Shown here: positions 26,364-34,656 of the stretch, piece after piece
Layout of the letters: every line of letters starts with the position of its first letter
Numbering within the stretch: the first letter of the stretch is position 1
Source: Pseudomonas sp. PSE14
Lineage (GTDB): Bacteria > Pseudomonadota > Gammaproteobacteria > Pseudomonadales > Pseudomonadaceae
Length of the DNA stretch: 64,000 nucleotides
Direction: 5' to 3'
Assembly (NCBI RefSeq): GCF_029203285.1
Contig: NZ_CP115669.1
Location: 3,100,001 to 3,164,000, forward strand
Position numbers and translations under genes: made by a program
The notes under the pieces: generated by a model
What the model saw: only the letters and a program-made list of their open reading frames with translations
Database searches by the model: none
What the model was told of the DNA's origin: nothing

Positions 26364-28220
26364 TCAGGGGGCGGGGATCAACCGTGCATCTTCACCCCGG
26401 TACAGGCCTTCGATCAGCTCGGCCCGCGAGGCCAGGATGGCGCGCTGGTTCAGCGAGCCCTTGTCGGTGATCTCGCCGCGATCGATGGACGGCGCCTCAT
26501 CGAGCAGCGCAGCCCAGCCGAAGAAGTTCGCATTGCCGGTCGCTTCCCGGTTGAGTTGTCCCAGCCACTCGCTGAACCAGGCGCGCACTTGCACGCTGCC
26601 AAGCACCTGGGCATCGCTGGCATCCGCCCCCCGGCCGGCCAGCGCACGGCACTCGGCCATGCGCGGAAACACCAGCAACCCCAGGCTCGGACGGTTGGGC
26701 GCCAGCACCACCACATCCTGCACGTAGCGCGCCCCGGCGAGCACCGCGCGGGTGCGCAGCGGGCCGACGTTGACGAACACGCCGGAGGACAGCTTGAAAT
26801 CCTCGGCCAGGCGGCCATCGAACATCAGGCCCAGTTGCGGATTGGCGTCGTCCGCCAGGCGCAGGGCGTCGCCGGAGCAGTAGAAGCCTTCCTCGTCGAA
26901 GACCTCGGCGCTCTGCTCGGGGCTGCGCCAGTAACCGTGCATCAGGTTCGGGCCCCGGTAGCGCGCTTCCAGCTTGCCCTCCAGCGGCACCAGCTTGACC
27001 TCGCAACCCGGCGCCGGCAGCCCGACGTAGCCCGCCACGGAGAGCGGGCCGGTGGTAAATGTGCAGGACGGCGCCGCCTCGGTCATGCCCAGGCCGGCCA
27101 TCATGCGGATGCGTTCGCCGCAATGGGCCTCGGCCAGGCGGTCGAGGCGGTCCCAGATATCCTGGGACAGCCCCGCTGCGGCGAAGAAGAACAGGCGAAT
27201 GTGGGCAAAGAAGCGCTCGCGCAGTTGTGCGTCGGTCTCTAGCGCCCCGGCCAGCTCCTCCCAGCCGCGCGGCACGGTGAGGTAGGCGGTGGGCGAGATG
27301 TCCTTGAGGTTGCGCAGCGTTTCGGCGAAGCCCTGGGGCGTCGGGCGGCCGCCATCGATGTAGAAGCTGCCGCCGTTGTAAAGCACGATGCCGAGGTTGT
27401 GGCTGCCGCCGAAGGTGTGGTTCCACGGCAGCCAGTCCACCAGCACCGGCGCCTCCCTGGCGAACTCGGGGAAGGTCTGCAACAGCATCTGCTGGTTGGC
27501 GCAGAGCATGCGCTGGGTGGTCGGCACCGCCTTGGGCAGCTTGGTCGAGCCGGAGGTGAAGAGGAACTTGGCGATGGTGTCGCCATCGGTGGCTGCAAAG
27601 GCGGCATCCGCCTCGGCGCAATCCCCGGCCTGCAGCAGGTCAGCGAAGGCGCGGCACTGCCGGCCGGCGATCTCGCCACGGTTGAACAGCAACGGCACCT
27701 GGGCATCGATCACCGTTTCGATGGCACGACGGAACGGCGTGGCATCGGCGGCGAACACCAGGCCCGGCTGCAACAGGTCGACGATATGGCGCAGCTTGGC
27801 CAGGTCCTGGGAGACCAGCGAATAGGCCGGCGACACCGGGCAATAGGGAATGCCGGCGTACATCGCGCCGAAGGCCAGTTGCAGGTGCTCCAGGTCGTTG
27901 CCCGAGAGGATCAGCAGCGGGCACTCCGGACCGAGCCCATAGGCCAGCAGGTTCTGGGCGATACGCCGGGTGCTGTCGAGCATCTGCGCGTAGCTGATGC
28001 GGCGCCACTGTCCGGATTCGTCGCGGGCGGCGACGAAGGTCTGTTGCGGCCGCTCGACGGCCCACAGTTGCAGGCGTTCAAGCAAGCGTTCGGGCAGCGG
28101 CTCCAGCGCTTCGCGGGCGCGCATGTAGAGGGTGCCGTCGGCCTCGCGCCGGACTTCCACTTCGGGATGGCCGATGGCGACCGGTCGATAACGCGGCCGG
28201 GAATTGGATTCGAGGTTCAT
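26364..28220 (-). CDS. fcs: Feruloyl-CoA synthetase
   Basis: 618 residues, the length of Pseudomonas Fcs. ANL adenylate-forming enzyme: P-loop FLFTSGSTKLPKAVPTT, LPWNHTFGGSHNLG, MMAGLGMTEAAPSCTFTTGP, YCSGDALRL and FKLSSGVFVNVGPLR. The GSTK..PKAV and SGVFVNVGP forms are those of Fcs rather than of AMP-ligases for fatty acids. ATP + CoA + ferulate (or p-coumarate, caffeate) gives the CoA thioester for Ech. Third gene of ech-vdh-fcs; 102 bp to vdh. Confidence 0.95.
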   Translation of the reverse strand: MNLESNSRPRYRPVAIGHPEVEVRREADGTLYMRAREALEPLPERLLERLQLWAVERPQQTFVAARDESGQWRRISYAQMLDSTRRIAQNLLAYGLGPECPLLILSGNDLEHLQLAFGAMYAGIPYCPVSPAYSLVSQDLAKLRHIVDLLQPGLVFAADATPFRRAIETVIDAQVPLLFNRGEIAGRQCRAFADLLQAGDCAEADAAFAATDGDTIAKFLFTSGSTKLPKAVPTTQRMLCANQQMLLQTFPEFAREAPVLVDWLPWNHTFGGSHNLGIVLYNGGSFYIDGGRPTPQGFAETLRNLKDISPTAYLTVPRGWEELAGALETDAQLRERFFAHIRLFFFAAAGLSQDIWDRLDRLAEAHCGERIRMMAGLGMTEAAPSCTFTTGPLSVAGYVGLPAPGCEVKLVPLEGKLEARYRGPNLMHGYWRSPEQSAEVFDEEGFYCSGDALRLADDANPQLGLMFDGRLAEDFKLSSGVFVNVGPLRTRAVLAGARYVQDVVVLAPNRPSLGLLVFPRMAECRALAGRGADASDAQVLGSVQVRAWFSEWLGQLNREATGNANFFGWAALLDEAPSIDRGEITDKGSLNQRAILASRAELIEGLYRGEDARLIPAP

Positions 28221-28322
28221 GGAGTGTTCTCCATCGAGACACGCCGCCGGGCCCTTCGGCGCGGCGGCGGAAATCTTGTTCTTGTTCTGCTCGGCGTCCT
28301 GCCGGGCGCTCGGATCGGAAAC

Positions 28323-29774
28323 TCAGATTGGATAGTGGCGCGGCGTGGTCTGCAGGGTGATCCAGCGCAGTTGGGTGAAGTGATCGAGCGCGGCGCGGCT
28401 GCCGAAGCTACCGTAGCCGCTGGCCTTGACGCCACCGAAAGGTATCTGCGCCTCGTCGTGCACGGTCGGGCCGTTGATATGGCAGATACCCGACTCGACG
28501 CGCCGCGCCAGGTTCAGTGCGCGGGCCTGATCGCGGCTGAAGATCGCCGCCGACAGGCCGTACTCGCTGTCGTTGGCCACCCGCAGGGCCTCTTCGTCGC
28601 CGTCCACGCGGATCACCGAAAGCACCGGGCCGAACGACTCCTCGGCATACAGGCGCATGTCCGGTGTCACCCCGTCCAGCAGCGCCGGCTGCATCACCGC
28701 ACCCTCGCATTCACCGCCGCAGAGCAGGCGTGCACCCTTCTCCACCGCGTCGTCGATCAGCGCGCGAATGCGCCGGGCGGAGGCTTCGTCCACCAGGCTG
28801 CCAAGCACCGAGTCCGGCGCGGCGGGATGGCCGGCGCGCAGGCTGGCGGTCTTCTTCGCCAGGCGTTCGACAAAGGCGTCTGCCACGCGCGCATCGACGA
28901 TCACGCGCTCGGTGGACATGCAGATCTGCCCCTGATTGAAGTAGCCACCGAAGGCAGCAGCTTCAACGGCGGCGTCCAGATCGGCATCGTCCAGCACCAG
29001 CAGCGGTGCCTTGCCGCCCAGCTCCAGCAGCGCGGGCTTGAGGTGACGCGCGCTGAGCTCGCCGATGATGCGTCCGACACGGGTCGAGCCGGTGAAGTTG
29101 ACGCGCCTGACCGCCGGATTGGCGATCAGCCGGTCGACCAGTGCGGCGGCGTCTTCCGGAGCGTTGCTCAGCACGTTGACCACGCCATCGCCCAGGCCCG
29201 CGTCATGCAGCACCTGGCCGATCAGCCGGTGCACCGCCGGACACTGTTCGGACGCCTTGAGCACCACCGTGTTGCCGCATGCCAGGGCCATGGCCACGGC
29301 ACGGGTCGCCAGGATCACCGGGGCGTTCCAGGGAGCGATGCCCAGTACGACACCCACCGGTTGGCGCATGGCCATGGACAGGGAGCCGGGCACATCGGAG
29401 GGGATCACCTCGCCCAGCACCTGGGTGGTCATGCCGGCCGCTTCGCGCAGGATGCCGGCGGCCAGGTGCACGTTGAAGCCGTACCAGTTGGCCATGGCGC
29501 CGGTTTCGCGGGCGCCGGCGGCGATGAACTCGGCGCTGCGCGCGTCCATCAGCCGCGCCGCCTCCAGCAGGCGCGTACGACGCTCGCCGGGGCCCAGCGC
29601 GGACCAGGCGGGAAATGCCGCAGCAGCGGCGGCTACGGCGGCATCGGCATCGTCGAGGGTGGCCGCAGCCGCGACGCTGGCCGGCGCGCCCGTCAGCGGG
29701 TCGAGCCGGGTGAAGGTGCGTCCGTTGCTGGCAGGCAAGGCCCGTCCGCCGATCAACAGCGAGACTTCGTTCAT
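28323..29774 (-). CDS. vdh: Vanillin (aromatic aldehyde) dehydrogenase
   Basis: 483 residues, ALDH superfamily. PWNAPVILATRAVAMAL, NFTGSTRVG (cofactor), LELGGKAPLL (general base Glu) and FNQGQICMSTER (catalytic Cys) are complete; the end YGSFGSRAALDHFTQLRWI is typical of vanillin/salicylaldehyde dehydrogenases. It oxidises vanillin or 4-hydroxybenzaldehyde made by Ech to the acid with NAD+. It sits 57 bp after ech. Confidence 0.94.
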   Translation of the reverse strand: MNEVSLLIGGRALPASNGRTFTRLDPLTGAPASVAAAATLDDADAAVAAAAAAFPAWSALGPGERRTRLLEAARLMDARSAEFIAAGARETGAMANWYGFNVHLAAGILREAAGMTTQVLGEVIPSDVPGSLSMAMRQPVGVVLGIAPWNAPVILATRAVAMALACGNTVVLKASEQCPAVHRLIGQVLHDAGLGDGVVNVLSNAPEDAAALVDRLIANPAVRRVNFTGSTRVGRIIGELSARHLKPALLELGGKAPLLVLDDADLDAAVEAAAFGGYFNQGQICMSTERVIVDARVADAFVERLAKKTASLRAGHPAAPDSVLGSLVDEASARRIRALIDDAVEKGARLLCGGECEGAVMQPALLDGVTPDMRLYAEESFGPVLSVIRVDGDEEALRVANDSEYGLSAAIFSRDQARALNLARRVESGICHINGPTVHDEAQIPFGGVKASGYGSFGSRAALDHFTQLRWITLQTTPRHYPI

Positions 29775-29831
29775 GCAGCGATTCCTCTTGTCGTTGTTCT
29801 GGCCGCGGGACCTGCGCCCCGCGGCGGCGGT

Positions 29832-30662
29832 TCAGCGGCGGTAGGCCTGGAGGCCCGGCTTGATGCTCTTTTCGTCGAGGAATTGCTTGAGGCCCTGCTC
29901 GCGGCCATGCTCCGGGTCACGCAGCTGGGCCTGGTCGAGCTTGGCGTAGAGGTAGTCCTCGTTCTGCTCCCAGGTCAGCTCGCGGCAGCGCTTGAAGCCG
30001 TTCTTCGCCGCGCGCAGCACCACCGGGTTCTTGTCCAGAAGATCTGCGGCCAGTTCCAGCACCGCCTCGCGCAGTTGCGCCAGCGGCACACTGCGGTTGA
30101 CCAGGCCCATCTCGGCAGCCTTGCGGCCATCGAAGGTCTTGCCGGTCATGATGTAGTACAGCGACTCGCGATGGCCCACGGTGTCGGCCATGGCCTTGCT
30201 GACCAGGTTGCCCGGCGGGATGCCCCAGTTGATCTCGGAGAGGCCGAACACCGCCTCGTCCGCGGCGATGGCCAGGTCGCACGCCACCAGCGGGCTGAAA
30301 CCACCGCCGAAGCACCAGCCGTTGACCATGGCGATGGTCGGCTTGGAGTACAGGCGCAGCAGCTTCCACTGCCATTCGGAGGCGTCGCGGCGGATGCGTT
30401 CCTGGAGGATCTCCGGACCGGCGTCCACTTCCCGGAAGTATTCCTTCAGGTCCATGCCCGCGGTCCAGGCTGTGCCGGCGCCGGTCAGCACCAGAACACG
30501 CGCGTCGCCATCCTGCTCCACGGTTTCCAGCACATCGCGCATCTCGCGGTTGAGCGTGGGGCTCATGGCGTTGCGCTTTTCCGGACGGTTCAGGGTAACC
30601 CAGGCGATGCCGCCCTCCACTTCCACGGTTACGGTCTGCCAGCGGCCTTCGTACTTGTTCAT
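29832..30662 (-). CDS. ech: Feruloyl-CoA hydratase/lyase (enoyl-CoA hydratase family)
   Basis: 276 residues, the length of P. fluorescens/putida Ech. Crotonase fold: ITLNRPE-type start (WVTLNRPEKRNAMSP), AGTAWTAGMDLKEYFREVD (oxyanion hole), NGWCFGGGFSPLVACDLAIA and the catalytic region FGLSEINWGIPPG. It hydrates feruloyl-CoA and cleaves acetyl-CoA off to release vanillin. First gene of the minus-strand operon, with the GTTA-N7-TAAC operator 55 bp upstream. Confidence 0.95.
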   Translation of the reverse strand: MNKYEGRWQTVTVEVEGGIAWVTLNRPEKRNAMSPTLNREMRDVLETVEQDGDARVLVLTGAGTAWTAGMDLKEYFREVDAGPEILQERIRRDASEWQWKLLRLYSKPTIAMVNGWCFGGGFSPLVACDLAIAADEAVFGLSEINWGIPPGNLVSKAMADTVGHRESLYYIMTGKTFDGRKAAEMGLVNRSVPLAQLREAVLELAADLLDKNPVVLRAAKNGFKRCRELTWEQNEDYLYAKLDQAQLRDPEHGREQGLKQFLDEKSIKPGLQAYRR

Positions 30663-30716
30663 GTCTCACCTGTGTTCTTGTTTGGCTTGGTGAGGGAAAA
30701 CTATCTCGCCAAATTA

Positions 30717-30731
30717 GTTATGTCAATTAAC
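30717..30731. promoter_or_regulatory. FerR-type operator, site 3 (ech promoter)
   Basis: GTTATGTCAATTAAC fits GTTA-N7-TAAC; extended arms TAGTTA/TAACTA run 30715-30733. It is 55 bp from the ech start codon. Confidence 0.75.
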
Positions 30732-30859
30732 TATATTTGCCAATTCATTTGACGCGAGCACCTGCCTTGGCGAACGGCCGAGATGAAAACCTCGGTATCA
30801 AGGGTCAACAAGGAGATCGCCACCGACATCGCTGCACCCTTAGCGAGACAGCGCTATTA

Positions 30860-30874
30860 GTTAACAAAAATAAT
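30860..30874. promoter_or_regulatory. FerR-type operator, degenerate site 4
   Basis: GTTAACAAAAATAAT keeps the spacing with one changed base in the right half. Its centre is 143 bp beyond site 3, so it might be an auxiliary site or chance. Confidence 0.4.
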
Positions 30875-31207
30875 CATGGAGAATTTCAGGGAACAGGACG
30901 CCAGCGCAACGGGGTGACGCGCCAGAAGCTCGGCATCACTCCGCGGCCACGCGGTTTGGCGGAACACGGATCTGGCCCTGCGGCGGTTATCCAGGCGCAG
31001 CGCAAATCAGCGCTCGAAACGGAGCGAATCCGTCAGCAGTCAGCAGGCGAGATGCCGCGCCCGGCTCGACGTCGATACGTCACCAGGCGTGGGCGATAGC
31101 GGCCGTGCACGGACTCAGTCAGGGGCGACTGCGCCCTGCACCGCTCGGAGGAAAACGCCGCGCAAGCAGCCGTGCATCCAGACGATGCAGGCGATGGATG
31201 TCGGCGA

Positions 31208-31378
31208 TCAGGGCAACAGCCGGCTGATGGAAGGCACCGGCACGTAGCAGCTGGGGTAGCTGGCGTTGCAATAGACGGTACTGGCCAGGGCAGCCGGCTT
31301 GGGCTGGACCAGTAGCAGGACATAGGCCGCGCAGAATGCACAGAGAACCGCAGCCAGGCAGATTTTTTTTGTTTTCAT
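31208..31378 (-). CDS. Small exported peptide, 56 residues
   Basis: ATG 31378 is preceded by GAAGGC. The peptide starts MKTKKICLAAVLCAFCAAYV (basic N-region, hydrophobic core), continues LLLVQPKPAALA, a plausible signal-peptidase site, and leaves a ~24-residue tail with two cysteines (STVYCNASYPSCYVPVPS) that could form a disulfide or anchor the peptide. It may instead be a single-pass membrane peptide. No family recognised and no neighbour on the same strand. Confidence 0.5.
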   Translation of the reverse strand: MKTKKICLAAVLCAFCAAYVLLLVQPKPAALASTVYCNASYPSCYVPVPSISRLLP

Positions 31379-31686
31379 TGCCTTCACCGCCCTTCAGGGA
31401 GAACCAGGGGTGGTTCGAGACTATGAAAAAAGTGCGACGTATCGCCTCGTCCAAATGGACTATCCCCCTCAACCGCCATGCTGACGACACCCGCAGGCCA
31501 AATCCGAGGGAAACGCAGACGCTCTATATCGCGTCCTCCGGGTGAAGTCGGCGGCTCGCCGGTACCCGTCCAAGTCGACGGACGGGCAATTTCCAACAGG
31601 CCCCCAACAATCGAGCAAACGTGCATTGAACGACGTTCGGGGGCTCTGCTACGCTGCGCCGATCCAGGCCGCCACGAAGGACCGTC
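31379..31686. promoter_or_regulatory. Upstream region of lipoprotein operon
   Basis: 308 bp. A candidate sigma-70 promoter faces right: TTGAAC (31626-31631), 18-bp spacer, TACGCT (31650-31655), 32 bp before the lipoprotein start. Promoter for the small exported peptide should also lie at the left end. No gene seen. Confidence 0.4.
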
Positions 31687-32166
31687 ATGCGCCGGCTCTC
31701 CATTTTTCTTGTCTCCCTGCTCCTGCTCACGGGCTGTAGCGGCCCCGGCTATTTCGAACCCATTCCCCCCAGCACTCCGGATCGCGCGACGCTCTACCTG
31801 TTCCGTCCCAAGGCCGATAATCCGGGCAGGCAGCCCCTGCGTTTCTCCTATCCGGACATCCTGATCGACGAACAGAGCGTCGGTACGCTCGAGTTCAATT
31901 CCTATCGTCGCATCGAGCTGGCGCCGGGCAACCACAACCTGCGCGTGACCGGCCTGACCCGCAAGGCGAGCTGGGAACCCCGCGACATCAAGCAGACCTT
32001 CAGCATCGCGCCGGGCGAGATCAAGTACCTGAAGCTCGACGTGCGCTTCAACCTGAACGAGATGATGCTCGGCAACCCCGGCCCCAGCTACCTGATCCGC
32101 GTGACGCCTATGCGTCCCGACGACGCCATCTACCAGATCCGCGAAACCGAACCTCAAACACCATGA
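31687..32166 (+). CDS. Lipoprotein, DUF2846-like
   Basis: 159 residues. Lipoprotein signal MRRLSIFLVSLLLLTGCSG with lipobox LLTGC (Cys17). The mature part ATLYLFRPK, PDILIDEQSVGTL and HNLRVTGLTRKASWEP follows the DUF2846 pattern: a beta-sandwich with 'iyryr...l..dg..ig.l...sy...el.pG.H'. Residues after Cys (SG) favour the outer membrane. Its stop overlaps the next frame's first ATG as ATGA. Confidence 0.85.
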   Translation: MRRLSIFLVSLLLLTGCSGPGYFEPIPPSTPDRATLYLFRPKADNPGRQPLRFSYPDILIDEQSVGTLEFNSYRRIELAPGNHNLRVTGLTRKASWEPRDIKQTFSIAPGEIKYLKLDVRFNLNEMMLGNPGPSYLIRVTPMRPDDAIYQIRETEPQTP

Positions 32167-32180
32167 AGCAAGGACTCACC

Positions 32181-32783
32181 ATGAGTGCATCCCGTTTTCT
32201 CTTCCTGCCGTTGGCCGCCGCTGTGCTGGTCGGCTGCCAGACCCAGGCCGACAAGCCGCTGAACACCGAGTACGGCCGTACCGAGACTGTCGCCAAGGGC
32301 GTGCCGGGCGGGGCGATCACCGAGACGGAAGAGCTGCAGGCCACCGTTTCGGCCATTGACGCGGGCAAGCGCACCTTCACCCTCAAGGACGACCAGGGCA
32401 ACAGCCGCACCATCCAGGCGCCGCCGGAGATGCGCAACTTCAACCAGCTCAAGGTCGGAGACCGGGTCAAGGCGGTTGTGGTCATGGAACGCGTCGTCTA
32501 CCTGCGCAAGCCGGGCGAAGCCGCCGTGGACGGCGCCGCCGGCATGCTGGCCACCTCGCAGCTCGGCGCGAAGCCGGCCATGGTTTCGGCCGACACCATC
32601 GAGATCACGGCCCTGGTCAAATCCCTCGACACCACCCAGCGCACCGCCACCCTGCAGCTCGCCGACGGCGGCCTGCACACCGTCAAGGTTCGCCCCGACG
32701 TGGAAATGAAACCCGACTACATCGGCCGCCAGGTGGTGTTGCGCATCACCTCCGCCGTCGCGGTCAGCGTCGAGCCGCAGTAA
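32181..32783 (+). CDS. Lipoprotein of unknown function
   Basis: 200 residues from ATG 32181, which has AAGGA six bases upstream; an ATG at 32163 in frame would overlap the previous stop. Signal MSASRFLFLPLAAAVLVGCQ with lipobox LVGC. The mature protein holds two similar beta-rich segments (TVSAIDAGKRTFTLKDDQGN and ALVKSLDTTQRTATLQLADG), each an OB-like 'V..ID...R...L.D..G' repeat, so an internal duplication. No enzyme motif. Cotranscribed with the DUF2846 gene; terminator follows. Confidence 0.8.
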   Translation: MSASRFLFLPLAAAVLVGCQTQADKPLNTEYGRTETVAKGVPGGAITETEELQATVSAIDAGKRTFTLKDDQGNSRTIQAPPEMRNFNQLKVGDRVKAVVVMERVVYLRKPGEAAVDGAAGMLATSQLGAKPAMVSADTIEITALVKSLDTTQRTATLQLADGGLHTVKVRPDVEMKPDYIGRQVVLRITSAVAVSVEPQ

Positions 32784-32787
32784 CCCC

Positions 32788-32824
32788 GAAACACCGGCGC
32801 GCCGCTCCCGGCCGCCGGTGTTTC
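32788..32824 (+). terminator. Terminator of lipoprotein operon
   Basis: GAAACACCGGCG and CGCCGGTGTTTC form a 12-bp stem with a 13-nt loop; short T stretch in and after the stem. Confidence 0.75.
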
Positions 32825-33247
32825 CTCTCCATTCGCGCCGCACCGCACCGTCCATCCGCGCCTGTGGACCCTCCCCGGTTTTCCCTTCGCCCCCTGCCCG
32901 TATCCCGCTGAAACTCACCTATCGTGAATGATGGCGGTCGATCGTTGTCGGCGACTCCGGCACCGCAACGAAGATCGCCCCGCCCCTTCCTGTGGCTTAG
33001 CGGCCGCGGGGACGGGGAGTCGGCTGTCGGCGGCGCACCCCGCTTCCCGGCAGGGTGAAGGACGCGATGGAAGGCCACATCCCACTCGCCGCAAACCCAC
33101 CCTGGACCACGAAGGCATCGATCCGGTCTTCGGTATGATGCACAGCCCCATCCTGATGCGCCGTCATCCCTTTCGACGGGCCGGGCCCTGGACGCGGCCT
33201 GTGGCTGCGCCCTCCCTGCCGGACCGAACGCCAGGAGGAACACGTAC
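32825..33247. other. Intergenic region before gfa
   Basis: 423 bp with no supported gene. TATGAT at 33134 is a possible -10 element for gfa, and AGGAGG lies 9 bp before its start. Open frames on either strand here read like shadows. Confidence 0.4.
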
Positions 33248-33826
33248 ATGAGCGCAATTCACATTCATCCGTCAGTGGACAACGGCATCCGCCCGGAACA
33301 GCCCGGCTTTGCCGGCGGCACGCTGCAGTGCCTGTGCGCGACCGACAAGGTGGAAGTCACGGTCGGCGCCCAGACCCTGCACAACCATGCCTGCGGCTGC
33401 ACCAAGTGCTGGAAGCCCGCGGGGGCGACCTTCGCGGTGATCGCCGTGGTACCGCGCGACAAGGTCAGTGTGGTAGCCCATCCCGAAAAGCTGCAGATCG
33501 TCGACGAGAGCGCCGTCATCCAGCGGCACGCCTGCCGAGACTGCGGCGTGCACCTGTTCGGCCGCATCGAAAACAAGGGGCACGCCTTCTATGGCCTCGA
33601 CTTCGTGCACACCGAACTCTCCCCGCAGGAAGGCTGGTCAGCGCCTGGGTTCGCCGCCTTCGTATCCTCGGTGATCGAGAGCGGCACGCCGCCCTCGCAG
33701 ATGGAAGCCATCCGCCAGCGCCTGCGTGAGCTTCACCTGGAACCCTATGACTGCCTGTCGCCGCCGCTGATGGACGCCTTGGCCAGCCACGCCGCCAAGC
33801 AGAAAGGCACCTACCGCGACGCCTGA
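33248..33826 (+). CDS. gfa: S-(hydroxymethyl)glutathione synthase
   Basis: 192 residues, near the length of the Paracoccus enzyme. Zn ligands: [30 protein letters not shown] and [21 protein letters not shown], then the conserved [27 protein letters not shown] typical of true Gfa. It speeds condensation of formaldehyde with glutathione, the first step to formate. The formate dehydrogenase genes start 347 bp downstream, but the usual partners (GSH-dependent formaldehyde dehydrogenase and S-formylglutathione hydrolase) are not in the window. Confidence 0.93.
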   Translation: MSAIHIHPSVDNGIRPEQPGFAGGTLQCLCATDKVEVTVGAQTLHNHACGCTKCWKPAGATFAVIAVVPRDKVSVVAHPEKLQIVDESAVIQRHACRDCGVHLFGRIENKGHAFYGLDFVHTELSPQEGWSAPGFAAFVSSVIESGTPPSQMEAIRQRLRELHLEPYDCLSPPLMDALASHAAKQKGTYRDA

Positions 33827-34173
33827 CCGCCCTCGCCAACCGCCGAAGCCGGAACAGGACCAGGACGGCTCCGGCGGTTGCGGCAGGCCCATTTCTTCCC
33901 TCTCGCGGGCGGTCAGCGCCCCCTCTCCGAGCCTCTCTACGGCCCGCTGTCGGTTTCAGGATGCGACGTGTCGTTCAGGTGCAATCCGCCGGCAGGGGGG
34001 ATGGCAAGCTTCCATACTGTTAAGGACCAGGTGCGCCCAGATGCCTGGCCGGATAACAAGAATGGCGCTCCGAAGAGCCACGCGCCCGTGACGTGGCCGG
34101 CACGCCGCAGCCGAAGAGTTCCGAACCGCTGCCGGGGGACGGCAGGCGCGTTCGCGATGTCGAGGTTCGCTGA
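33827..34173. other. Leader region of fds operon
   Basis: 347 bp without a gene. It probably carries the fds promoter and a 5' leader. Small hairpins (e.g. TGGCGCTCCGAAGAGCCA near 34064) are visible. I looked for the Moco riboswitch pattern and could not establish it. Confidence 0.4.
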
Positions 34174-34656
34174 ATGTCTGATGACTCGCTCCACCTGCCC
34201 CTGATTCACGACGTGCTGGAACGCCAGAAGGCCACTCCCGGTGCCTTGCTGCCGATCCTCCATGCCATCCAGGACGGCCTCGGGTACATCCCCGATGTCG
34301 CCGTTCCCGAGATCGCCCACGCCCTCAACCTCAGCGTCGCCGAGGTACGCGGGGTGATCAGCTTCTATCACGACTTCCGTACCGCCCCGCCCGCCCGGCA
34401 TACCCTGCGCCTGTGCCGGGCCGAGTCATGCCAGAGCATGGGCGCCGAAGGCCTCGCCGCGCAGCTGCGCGAGCAACTGGCGCTGGACGACCACGGTACC
34501 AGCGCCGACGGCCAGATCGCCCTGCGCCCGGTGTATTGCCTGGGCGCCTGCGCCTGCTCGCCGGCCCTGGAGCTGGACGGCCGCGTGCATGCACGCCTCA
34601 CCCCCGAACGCCTGCGTGAGCTGGTGAACGGCTGCCTGGAGGACGGAGCATGCTGA
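34174..34656 (+). CDS. fdsG: NAD-dependent formate dehydrogenase gamma subunit
   Basis: 160 residues, NuoE-like. An N-terminal helical bundle (ILHAIQDGLGYIPD, AEVRGVISFYHDF) precedes a thioredoxin-like [2Fe-2S] domain with Cys in LCRAESCQSMGAE and YCLGACACSPALELDG. It relays electrons between the FdsA clusters and FMN in FdsB. Its last codons overlap the fdsB start by 7 bp (ATGCTGA). Confidence 0.93.
   Translation: MSDDSLHLPLIHDVLERQKATPGALLPILHAIQDGLGYIPDVAVPEIAHALNLSVAEVRGVISFYHDFRTAPPARHTLRLCRAESCQSMGAEGLAAQLREQLALDDHGTSADGQIALRPVYCLGACACSPALELDGRVHARLTPERLRELVNGCLEDGAC

Larger units (their letters stand above)
30663..31207. other. Intergenic region upstream of ech
   Basis: 545 bp without a credible gene. 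The ech-proximal 100 bp are AT-rich and hold one strong and, farther out, one weak FerR-type site. A 26-codon frame at 30783 and a 120-codon frame at 30737 lack coding character. The remainder to 31207 looks like decayed or untranslated DNA. Confidence 0.5.

Noticed and set aside
27399..30752. 1117-codon plus-strand frame over fcs, vdh and ech
   Set aside because: Antisense shadow of three well-defined genes.
30737..31099. 120-codon plus-strand frame upstream of ech
   Set aside because: No ribosome site, Arg/Gln-rich composition without coding character, and it overlaps the ech operator region.
33827..34173. Moco riboswitch in the fds leader
   Set aside because: I compared with the recalled E. 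coli moaA motif and could not find the conserved core; not claimed.
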